This document shows, piece by piece, positions 43,691 through 54,600 of a DNA stretch of 64,000 nucleotides. Position 1 is the stretch's first letter. Each line of letters starts with the position of its first letter. The position numbers were made by a program, and so were the translations under genes. This DNA is from Bradysia coprophila (lineage: Eukaryota > Arthropoda > Insecta > Diptera > Sciaridae): NCBI RefSeq assembly GCF_014529535.1, contig NW_023503376.1, positions 6,397,716 to 6,461,715 on the forward strand, given 5' to 3'. The notes beneath the pieces are model-generated. The model was given only the letters and a program-made list of their open reading frames with translations, was not told the DNA's origin and made no database searches.

Positions 43691-45189
43691 GACAATTCAA
43701 AATCCATTTAACAATTCAAATTATAATCAAAGATATGCAGGATATACGAATTACTCTAAAATTGTTATTTAGCCAGGAAGTTGCGGGAACTGCTAACAAT
43801 TTATTAGCTGCTACACTCGAAGAAAATGGAATGTATTTTTATAAGGTCGAATCATAGGAGAGAATAAAATGGGTAGGAAAACGGTCACACCTAGTCGCCA
43901 ATGGGTCTGTTGTCCACAGGTTCTATTGACCTCGCCTTAACAGTGTATTAACATCAACCAAATAAGCAATAAATCACACGTAACCTCACTTAAGTTTCGT
44001 TAAATGTTTCGTTCATTCATTCATTTGTATGAGATTTTTTTAACGTGGATGGCATTTTAAACAGTCCTGACGATGATCTATTGTGTATGGGCTGCGCAGT
44101 GTGCATCGACAGAGAAGGTGCTCTGCAGTTGTATTCTTATCACATCAGTCACAGAGTGCTTTCCGATTCGAAAAGCCAATTATATGCAAATGTTTGTTTA
44201 CACGGCAGTTATTCTCTTAAAATATATGTCGATTCGATAAATAATAATGAAAGAAGTTCCCTTGCATGTTATCATAGCACTGCTACTAGCAGAGCTGTGA
44301 TGTTATTCGCCTATCTGAATAGAATTTTTGGCTTGACTAGTTAGTAGGTGAAGAAAGTCCTAGCTTTCTAGAAACTTGGGAAATCAAAACCTGTTTTACC
44401 AGCCTCTCTTGCCAGAATGTTCAATTGTTCATCTGTGACAATTTTAACCATTTCCCGTAAATCTACGTATTTTGCAGTGTAATGCGTAATTACTCTTCGG
44501 TTTATTACTTTTTTTTAACATGACTCATATCCAGGTTCATTATGAGAACGCACTTTGAATGAAGCTATAACTCAATGCTGTTGAATGGCTCACTTCTGAT
44601 TGTTGCAATTAGGGATTACAAACTGGAACTAAATTTAATACACGCGGCTTTCGGATTTTCTCGTTCAAAAACCGGTTAATCGGATCAATTCGAATCAATT
44701 AAATTGGAAGTTTATTGTACTGAAATGTCATTTTGACACTACCACTTTTAAATATTATTTTAATTATTTCTACACGTGAAATAGTTATTCATACTAACCT
44801 GTTAGCAACAAGCACACATGGTGTAAACCTCGATTCACAAACACGCATTCTCATGTTAAAATACCCTCTCAGCTCACACATAACACGTCGAATTTAAAAA
44901 AATCGTTTTTCGCCTCTAATAATTTAAATAACTATTACATGCTTTTGAAGCCTAAACCAATTCTCTTGTTTAGGGAAAACAAAAGCATGTAAAAGTTTTT
45001 GTAAAATGAAAGCAAAATAAAATGATCTAATCTGGTTTTTAACAATTGAATTTCCAACTTTGTTCGGGCTAAAATTGACTAAAGTCAATCATCGAAAACA
45101 GATACACTATTTCGAGGGATTATAGCGCTCGCCTTCGGCTTTGGCTACAAACCCCCCTTCCGGCAAAATAAAAATCTCCAAACAAGGAC
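43691..45189. other. Intergenic, nothing convincing
   Basis: The open frame at 44045-44344 has no ATG at its start and no family resemblance. At 44950-44995 is a short derivative of the CCTAAACCAATTCTCTTG repeat seen at 6421. No gene supported. Confidence 0.5.
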
Positions 45190-45687
45190 GTAATCATGGC
45201 CCTACGTTAGTGAAGGGCCGTGACGCAAGTCCGTTCACATTGAAAAATTTGACAAAAAATTTTTCCACAGGACTGAGGAACTTTTTGACTTTTTCCCCTT
45301 TGCTCCTACTACCCCCAACGTATTTTATTCGGTATCTGGGCGTCTATACGAGTTCAACGAGCTATCAAACGCCTCATAAGGTTAAGATTTGGCCGAGATA
45401 TTAAATTTCAAAAATTGGAACGAAACTTTTGAATTTACCGGCGGATTTGGCTGAAATTTTCAGGTTATGTTAAGGACGAAACTAATTTGAAGGAATTTTT
45501 ATAAAAGCTTATAATTTCGGAGCTATGAGCGTGTTAAGCTATTGAGCTATAGGACCTATAACTCGGAAAATACGGCAGATAGAAAGTTCGTTTAAAAGAC
45601 AAAGTTATAGAGTTTTAGATTCTAGTCGATACGTGTTTCATGGTTTCCTTAAAAAGTCGCTTATTTGGGAGCTATGAGCGTTTAAAG

Positions 45688-45860
45688 TGCGTCAAATTTT
45701 CGATTTTCGTCAAATTTTCGATATTCGTCAATTTTTAGATTTTAGTGAAAGTTTTTTCGAATTTCGTCAAATTTTCGATTTTCGTCAAATTTTCGATTTT
45801 CATCAAATTTTCGATTTTCGTCAAATTTTTGAATTTCGTAAAATTTTCGATTTTCGTCAA
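45688..45860. repeat. 18-bp minisatellite (TTTTCGATTTTCGTCAAA)
   Basis: About nine imperfect units. The translated F-R-Q-I-F-D frame is a by-product of the repeat, not a gene. Confidence 0.9.
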
Positions 45861-46001
45861 ATAAAAGCTGGACGGTTCAGATCAAAGAGAAAGTTACACT
45901 TAAGTTTGTAAGAATAATATTTTCGTTCAAAGTGCATAATATGATTGTCTATTATCTACGACACAATTCTAAAAAATCACAATTTTTAAAAGAGCTGATA
46001 T

Positions 46002-46517
46002 CGCCCAAAACCACTTACAGTGGAGGTGTGATGCAAGTCCTGTTATCCACTTACAAAAGAACTGATATCGGTGTAGGTGACGCTTACAGATTCGACGCGC
46101 AAAAAGGTATGCGTCACAAATGGCAGCTGATGAGGAAAGTACGCGAAAGTTTTATCAACAAAAATCTTACCAGAAAAATGTTAGGAAGAAAATTATAAAA
46201 AAAAGTTTGCGTCACAAGTGGCAGATGTTGAGGAAGGAAAATTTTTATAATTGTGAAATATATTCCTTTAAAGAATGGAATTCAAACGGAAGAAAGCCGA
46301 ATCATCTGCCACTTGTGACGCAAACTTTTTTATTATAATTTTCTTCCTAAAATTTTTCTGGTAAGATTTTTGTTGACATAACTTTCATCAGCTGCCATTT
46401 GTGACGCATACCTTTTTGCGTGTCGAATCTGTAAGCGTCACCTACACCGATATCAGTTCTTTTGTAAGTGGATAACAGGACTTGCGTCACACATCCACTG
46501 TAAGTGGTTTTGGGCGA
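46002..46517. repeat. Large near-perfect inverted repeat (hairpin)
   Basis: The left arm (46002-46229, starting CGCCCAAAACCACTTACAG) and right arm (46302-46517, ending GTGGTTTTGGGCG) are almost fully complementary around a spacer of about 70 bp. The left arm has one extra stretch of about 15 bp. Both arms contain GTGACGCAAGTCCTGTTATCC-type text and TGCGTCACAAGTGGCAGATG. Confidence 0.93.
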
Positions 46518-46560
46518 TGTACTATTACAAGTATTTTATAACTCATAAGCATATAACAGA

Positions 46561-47344
46561 GAATGTGTTGGAACGCGTTACCAACTGGTGTATACTAACA
46601 ACACTAACTTCGGTATAAAATTGACTGCCGCTCACTTTAGTGGATTAACATTTCAATTCGAATCAAAAAATACTTCAATTTGTTGCGTCCATGTTCTTTA
46701 TTATTTGCGATGGAATTTCTGTATTCTAAGTTTTACATTGAGGTCATTAATTAGGAAAGTCAACAAGTAACGTTCTACTTATCGAACATATATTTTTAAC
46801 GGTTGCTTAACAAGACACAAATTGATCAAATACCGCGTACAATAAGCGTAAATAGCTTAAAATTACTATATAAATCCATTATTATTTATATAAAATCGAA
46901 GATAAAACCGTATGAAGACGTTTTAGTTTAGTTTATTCAAACATTTCTACATCATGAAATTAGTATAACAAATCGCATTGCGGTTCTCCACTGTGAGACA
47001 CTTTAAAGGAGTAACCAATTAAAATTATATAAAAAAATATTGTCCTTGAAATATAGCATGAAACTTGACCTGCAATTTACAATAGCTGGCCTAAAAATAA
47101 GGATGGAAAAATTTACTTGAAATAAAGCATGGAAATCAAAAATATAGAATTAAATGAAAAATTTAATACGATAATAAATCAGAAAGGAATGGGGAGACAA
47201 GCTGGAGCAAGCCTAGGAGGCATTGCCGTGGGGGAGCAGGAGGCAGAGGCATCCTTCACGCACCAAAAATCCAGCATCCAATGAAAAAAACCCCGATGAT
47301 CCATCAACTCATCGACACTATCCCAGTCAAATGTCACAGAAATA
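46561..47344. other. Intergenic, nothing recognised
   Basis: AT-rich. The last 120 bp may be the 3-prime UTR of the retrotransposon fragment that follows on the minus strand. Confidence 0.45.
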
Positions 47345-47809
47345 TCAGTATTGATTCTCTAGAAGCCAACCCTTCAGGCGAGCTTGAAAGCAATTCGGCT
47401 GAGCAAACTTAACCTCATTGGGTAAGGAATTGTACAGTCTACACCCTAGAGCAGAAATCGCCCTTTCACCGCTCTTCGTCCTAGTAGCCGATGCTATGAG
47501 CAGGTGCTTTCCTCTCGTATTGTAGCAATGTGAGGCCCCTTGGAAGGGTATGTTACAGAAGGACTGTTTACCGATGGCCTTATACACAAAGCTGCAAACG
47601 CTATACTTAACAATACTGTCTACATTAAGAACTCGCGGACAGTATCTCCGAAACAGGTCGACAGTCGGATGACGCAAGGGAAGTCTATTCACATGCTTCA
47701 GACAACGCTTCTGCAGAACTTGTAGCTGTTCGATAGACTTCTTACACGCAGAAGACGTATAAATATTTTTGATTGGTTGTGTGTATCTGCTAAAAAACAG
47801 CTGAAGCAT
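47345..47809 (-). pseudogene. Non-LTR retrotransposon reverse transcriptase, C-terminal fragment
   Basis: About 154 aa matching the region after the RT catalytic core in jockey/CR1-like elements: EQLQVLQKRCLKHVNRLP, then SVCSFVYKAI, HCYNTRGKHLL, RLYNSLPNEVKF and FQARLKGWLLENQY before the stop. No catalytic YxDD or endonuclease part is nearby, so this is a 5-prime-truncated dead copy. The clade is a guess. Confidence 0.75.
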
Positions 47810-48446
47810 GATGGAATTTCAACGCCCTCTAACTGTAGGAATATTGTGAAAATCTTAAAATATTAAAGTTTGTAACCTTAGTAAGACAAAATTAAAGGTG
47901 TTTTAGTGACCAACCCTAACTTTAATATTATAAGTGGTCTTACGGTACATTTAGAAACAACCCAAAATATTTGTTAAAATCTATTTTTTTATAGTATAAG
48001 AGCGATATTGCTATTTTCCCAACGAATATGAAGAGTCAATTGATAATTTTCTAATTTTCCGTAAACTTATGAAAATCACAATCTCCATGTATGGAATAAG
48101 ACTTTTACCTTACTAGGGAGATAATATGACTCTTCTGCCCTATGGGAGATCCTTTAACGCGCTCGTAAGGTAAAACCCAATACATTACACGGAAAATAAT
48201 TTGTTATCTCGTATCACGATGAGTAAAACTACCTCGAGCTATTTAAAGCCCTCTGATAATTTTACTCATATGGATACGGGGTAGCAAATTACTTCTATTC
48301 TACCATAGTAACCTGTGTTGTCCGTCCTGTTAATAAAAGTAAATTAAATGCAGTCTTATGTTTCCTACCAGTTAGAAATCCATACAGAAAAAGAAGCGTA
48401 ATTAAGTTATCATTTTCTCTTTCAGCTTAGAGATACTAGAATCGAA
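47810..48446. other. Intergenic, nothing recognised
   Basis: AT-rich; no gene or clear repeat. Confidence 0.5.
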
Positions 48447-48472
48447 TTGGATTTGAAATAAAAATTTTTGAT

Positions 48473-48547
48473 GTGCACGGGTGAGGCACGAACTCACAAC
48501 CTTCAACTTGCCGGGCTGATGCTCTAACCAATTGAGCTACCGTGGAC
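48473..48547 (-). tRNA. tRNA-like sequence (Ala GGC by position; probably pseudogene or SINE head)
   Basis: Folds as a cloverleaf on the minus strand: acceptor GTCCACG/CGTGCAC (six of seven pairs), D arm AGCTC...GAGC, anticodon stem TCAGC/GTTGA, T arm GTGAG/CTCAC. The anticodon loop CCGGCAA lacks the universal T33, and the T loop TTCGTGC lacks A58, so a functional tRNA is unlikely. No intron. Flanked by the 13-bp inverted pair ATTGGATTTGAAA / TTTCAAATCCAAT (48447, 48555). Confidence 0.5.
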
Positions 48548-48678
48548 ATTCTCATTTCAAATCCAATTTTGAACCGTTGGTACAACACATGATGTGTATG
48601 TTCTTTCTTCTATATGTGTATCTCAATCATTTTCTCCTTCCACATTTCGATCAGCGAATAATTTATTGTAAAAGTAAA

Positions 48679-51600
48679 TTATTCGGTAGACTCTCCCTGT
48701 AGATTGTTGCGAGTTCGCTGATTTTTTACGAACGATATTAGAACGTTTTCCAACGAATTCTGGCTCACTGAATAGTCGTCAACGTTTCCAGTACTTTTGC
48801 CGTTTTCCATCATTTCGAACACGGTGGACCATTTGAGGTTTCTGGATGGAATCGTGTATGTCAGAAGGTCCTGATGCTCGTCGCTGAAAATAATCAAAAA
48901 TGGATTTCAAGGACGAACAAAAGACCATGTGTCAGGTCCTTACGATAAGACAGCTTCGTGGAATACGTTCGCTATGTAATTTTTGACTTCGTTTACTCTG
49001 CAAATGGTAACAAGGATTCGATAAGTAGGTCAGAATCGAATCAAAAATCTAAACTGTTACCTCTGTCCATCCTGGTCATGTTTAACTTTGATTTTCAGCT
49101 CAAATCCTCTCGTAAATTTATTTTTCAAGTGTTGAGACGATCCATAGCATTTACAGTTGCCGTTCACCATGATTGTCAGTTGAGTGCAAAGCTGTAGAGA
49201 GAATGTTGCAGCTGTAACAGATTTTCGCAATTTCAGGAGCCCGTCAACTCACCGCTTCACATTCTTCCATGCTGTGTGATGTTAAGACAATTGATTTTCC
49301 CTGATCACGCAACTTGATAATAATGTTCCACAGATTGCGCTTCGTTGCCGGATCCATCCCAGTTGTTGGCTCATCGAGGAAAACCACTTTCGGATTTCCC
49401 ACCAAAGCAATGGCTGTCGATAGTTTACGTTTGTTGCCGCCACTCATGTGGGATACGTGCTTATCGATGTGTTCAATCAGATCCAAATCGGTCGCTGCTC
49501 GGACCGCATACGCTGCAATTTCGTTGCGCTGAACGCCACGAATCAAAGCGAAGATTTCCAATATTTCACGACCAGTCAAATTCTCGAAGAGTGCATCGAA
49601 TTGGGGACAGTAGCCGATGCATTTGTAGATTTTGCGAATGTCCGTTTTCAGATTCAGGCCGTGCAAATATATCTCTCCGCTGGAGATGAGCTCTTCGCCG
49701 GTTAACATTTTGAAAATTGATGTTTTCCCGGCCCCATTATTTCCGAGTAGACCGAAGCATTCGGATCTGCAAGGTTTTTTTTTGTATTGACACAATTGAC
49801 ATGTAGATGAAAACGGAACCAGCAAAACTTACTGCTTTATGTCGAGCGATACTTGATTCACCGCTAAGAAGCTTCCGTAGAACTTGGACACGTTCTGCAG
49901 GACGACACTCTGTTCTCGCAGTTGACCCACGTCCATTGCGTTGATACGCTCTTTCACTTCACGTACATCGTCGTCAAGCTGTTCATCTTGCAGTGGATCA
50001 AATACTGGCCTAGATCGTACTAGACTAACTAGATATGCAATCAAACGGCGTAATAAGCCCTGTTCGATCAAAAGAACAAGCAATGTTACACCAATGCTAG
50101 TTGCCACCATAACCAGTAAGTCCTTGGACACACTGTTCTCGTTCCAGGAAAACACGAGGTTTGCTAGTTTGAAGATGAATTGAACTCAATTTGAACTCAA
50201 TTTGAACTCAATTTGCAAGTTAAATTCCAAATTAAATTCTAACTTACGGCAACAGTCCGGATTTACGGTGCACAACTCCTGGCGGTTACAATTTATCTCT
50301 ACGCACAGATGTTCACATACAGTCAACAGTTCGTCTGTCTTTCCCAGTTTAAATAACCCACTGATTAAGGTGCATGTCGGGTAGATTGTAAAGAACGCTC
50401 GGATCACTTTAGGCAAAAATCGACCTAACGTATCAGATGCGTAAACTATGGCTGTAATGTAAAGAGAGATGACGGTAAATGAGGCATCACATGCTCTACA
50501 TTATACTGGCCTACCAATGATCGCGCTTCCAAAATAAATCACAACCGTGCCGGTCGGCGGTTTTGAGAATATGAGTGAAGTCAGACAAATGACTGGTATC
50601 ATTGCGAAATTGTACATGGTAAATAGCAAGCCAATCACAGCCAATGTATTCGCCTCAGCCCAAAACGGCTCATGACTAAACGCTATCATGACAACGATTA
50701 ACACAACGGTGGTCATGTTCGTTAAGACATCCCACAATATCGACGCTATCCAAAAGATGCTCAAATTGATGCCGCTCGCATACTGCAAAAATTTGGCACG
50801 ACAAACTTTCTCCTGTAAAATTGTACAGCGACCATGAATTATGGTTTTATGTAGAACGTGAAATCGATTTTTTTACTTGAATGTAGAACATGATGTAAGA
50901 AGCGGATACCCATGGCATGGCAAATCCTACAGCGAATGTAAACGAAGCACTAAATATGGGAACGCTCGTATCATATACATCGGTACTATTAGGTTGGACA
51001 ACATAGTCAAACGGAGCATTGACAACATGAATGCTGTAAGCGGGATTTATTATTGCTCGTACGATGGCATTGTGTACCAAATTCAGTGCCAGTGGGGCAG
51101 TGTGATAAAACTGATTGTTGAACCATGCCACGATCTCACCACTAGTCAGGGCACTTGCGGCTGCCAAATACTGGTAATTTAAAGTTGCCAACGACTGGCC
51201 GGCCAAATCCAAGAGAAACGTGTCCAGCTCTTTGTCCGTCGTCACTACTTTTGTGTTTTGTGAATGAGTCCACAGATTTTGTTGGTACTGGTGCATGATC
51301 CTAAAAATGGAAACACGAAAGATGGATTCTTTTGAAAAACGAACTGTCAAAATTTCTTTTCTTTTTTAATTCGTCGAAGAGGTGATCGAAGGCCGCAAAC
51401 ATGCACTTTTCCAAAGCACCTAGCAGGGTAATAGAAAACAAGAATAGACCGGCTATAAGCCTAGTGAGGTCTTTTTTCTTTCTCTCAATTTTCTCACTTC
51501 TCGAGATACCAACTACCAAATACGTGAGTTACAAATAGGAAAGCAGGAAGAATAGTTTCTTCAGTCGATATCCAGCTGTTGAACAGTAAACATCGCCACC

Positions 51601-54600
51601 ATCGTTCTATCAGTTTCGTAGTCAACTACCAATTTTGTATTCAACTACCAAACTCAACTATTCAACAACCATTTTGGTATTCAACTACCAGTTTGGTAGT
51701 CAACTACCAAATTGTCGAATTATAAATAGGCAAGCAGCCTAAATAATCTCAACAGTTGGTGTGCAGCTCTCAAACAGTTAATATCTCTATCACCTCTCTA
51801 TCAGTATGGTAGTCAACTACCAGTTTGGTAGTCAACTACCAAAAATTCAAGCTTTAAATAGGCAAGCAGGCAGAATAATTTTGTCAGTCGGTGCGCAGCT
51901 CTCGAATAGTAAACATCTCTGCCGAAAATTACGTTTGGTAGTCAATTATAGCCTTGGTAGTCCAACTACCAACTACCAAACTCAACTATTCAACAACCAT
52001 TTTGGTATTCAACTACCAGTTTGGTAGTCAACTACCAAATTGTCGAATTATAAATAGGCAAGCAGCCTAAATAATCTCAACAGTTGGTGTGCAGCTCTCA
52101 AACAGTTAATATCTCTATCACCTCTCTATCAGTATGGTAGTCAACTACCAGTTTGGTAGTCAACTACCAAAAATTCAAGCTTTAAATAGGCGAGCATGTA
52201 GAATAATTTCGTCAGTCGGTGCGTAGTTCTCGAATAGTAAACATCTCTTCCCCAAAAATTACATTTGGTAGTCAATTATAGCCTTGGTAGTCCAACTACC
52301 AACTACCAAATTTTCGAATTGCAATGTTAACTGTGAGCAATCGGTGATCAGATAACAAATAATTATTATTTGCCTGGTGTTGATATGCTCATGGTGGCTT
52401 TGCAATTTTGAATGTCAATCCAGCTCGCAACTACCAACTACCAAAGCTACCGACTACCAAATTTCCGATTAATAAATAGGCGAGCATGTAGAATTATTTC
52501 GTCAGTCGGTGCGTAGTTCTCGAATAGTAAACATCTCTTCCCCAAAAATTACATTTGGTAGTCAATTATAGCCTTGGTAGTCCAACTACCAACTACCAAA
52601 TTTTCGAATTGCAATGTTAACTGTGAGCAATCGGTGATCAGATAACAAATAATTATTATTTGCCTGGTGTTGATGTGCTCATGGTGGCTTTGCAATTTTG
52701 AATGTCAATCCAGCTCGCAACTACCAACTACCAAAGCTACCGACTACCAAATTTCCGATTAATAAATAGGCGAGCATGTAGAATTATTTCGTCAGTCGGT
52801 GCGTAGTTCTCGAATAGTAAACATCTCTTCCCCAAAAATTACGTTTGGTAGTAAATTATAGCCTTGGTAGTCCAACTACCAACTACCAAATTTTAGAATT
52901 GCAATGTTAACTGTGAGCTATCGGTTATCAGATAAAAAATAATTATTATTTGCCTGGTGTTGATTTGCTCATAGTAGCATTGCAATTTATCATCGTGGTA
53001 GCCAACTACCAAATTCTCGTGTGGAAATAGACAAGCAGTCAGAATAATTGCATCAGTCGGTGCAAAGCCATCGAAAAGTAAACATATCGCTGGTAATTAA
53101 TTCGGTTGTCAACTATCACCGTGGTAGTCAACTACCAAATTTTCGAATTGCAATGCCAACTATGAGCGATTGGTTATCAGATAACAAATAATTATTATTT
53201 GCCTGGTGTTGATTTGCTCATTTGCTCATAGTAGCATTGCAATTTTGAATCAAGGCTGTTATCGTCTCATTTTCTATTTGTGACACAGACACTTGGACGG
53301 ACAGACAGACGGACAGATGAAGTGTCCACAATAGGGTTTTTTTCATAATGTCATTGCAAAGTTACCATTAAGGTTGCTAATGGTATTATTGGTTCCAAAA
53401 TACTACTCTATTTGACGTGTAAAAACCTCTATTACCCTGCTAGGTGCTTTGACTTTTCTTATGGAAATTTCCCCTGCTATACGACACGTACAAGGTCGTG
53501 TGTGGTGTCGTATATGGGTGGTAAGACTATTTGCCTCGAAAGTACATGCAATTACCTTTCTAATGACACCCCACACGACCTTGTACGCTTCGTGTAGCAG
53601 GGGAAATCTCCATAAGAAAAGTGCATGTTTTCGGCCTTCGATAACCTCTTCGACGAATTAAAAAAAGAAGGTTTTGGCTTCTAGGCACATATAAAGTCCA
53701 CTGGAAAATGCGTCCAATTTCGACAATTCGTTTTTCAAAAGAAACCCTCAAAATGACAAAAAGATCCGGTCATCAAATATTGTACAATTTCAACAACGAA
53801 CGGTTAACTTACTCGGACGCCAAACTGTTGTTCCTATTTTCCTGAACCACGGTAATCGGTTTCTCGTATCCGTCCAACGAAATGTCCAAAGGCGGTAGAC
53901 CGTGTCGACTGTTCGAACTCCGAAGGATGTGACCTTGGAAAATAATCGGCGCGAGAATGATGAAAGCGAGCAAATTGTAGAAAGTGAAAATCTTCCAAGA
54001 TCGTACCCAGCACAACGAGCGTTTCTGCAATGAATTCGAATTTGATTACATTTTGATCGACTAATTCAGGTCCAATTTTCAATTATACTTTGAACATTGC
54101 CATGGCCTGGTGACATAGTAAAGCTGTTCCTCTCACGAGTACCGTTTCGTTAAATTGATTTTCTGCCAAAGCGATGTTATCAGATCCATTTCTCGACTTG
54201 GTTTGAGATTTTTTGTCTACATAGACTGAACCCTTGCCAAATTTCAAGAATATCTCTTCCATAGTCGTCAACGACACACCGTAGCTCTTCAGATTTAAAT
54301 TGCGTTCGTTGTCTTCCAGGTCTCGAAACATTTCTTTGAAGATCGGAACCTGATTCTCCGGCAGAAGGTAAGTTATTTCACTTTCATTTTCCGTGTCAAT
54401 CTGAAGCGTGGACAAATATTTCCGAAGCAGTCCGGTTACAACGTCTGAGCGACAATCGAAATTCTTCTCGCATATCAAGTGGTACCCGGTGCCGAAACGT
54501 TTTTTCAAGAAAAATGACGATCCAAAGCACTGCAAGTTTCCATGTGCCATTATAGCGATCCGGTCGCCAAGAACATCGGCCTCGTCCATAAAGTGGGTTG

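Larger units (their letters stand above)
45190..46560. mobile_element. Repeat element with GTGACGCAAGTCC text, copy 2
   Basis: Starts CTACGTTAGTGAAGGGCCGTGACGCAAGTCC, shares ATACGAGTTCAACGAGCTATC and CCGAGATATT with 31210-32830, and carries an 18-bp minisatellite and a large terminal hairpin. No transposase or RT seen. Confidence 0.55.
51326..53744. mobile_element. Composite TIR element filling ABCA intron 6
   Basis: Inverted ends of about 110 bp. Left 51326-51437 (TTCTTTTGAAAAACGAA..., AATTCGTCGAAGAGGTGATC, CACCTAGCAGGGTAATAG) mirrors right 53431-53744. The right arm is split by a 165-bp foldback at 53452-53616 (TTCTTATGGAAATTTCCCCTGC and its inverse). The interior is a tandem array of GGTAGT/ACTACC-rich modules. 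Removing the element leaves an intron of about 93 bp, normal for this gene. Confidence 0.8.

Noticed and set aside
44045-44344. 99-aa open frame after the second DUF1091 gene
   Set aside because: Begins at GTG, has no recognisable domain and no splice partner; most likely chance.
45687-45911. FRQIFDFRQIF repeat protein
   Set aside because: Arises from the 18-bp minisatellite; no start context or conservation.
51301-51519. 72-aa minus-strand frame as an extra ABCA exon
   Set aside because: It is the left inverted arm of the intron element; exon 7 begins cleanly at 51300.
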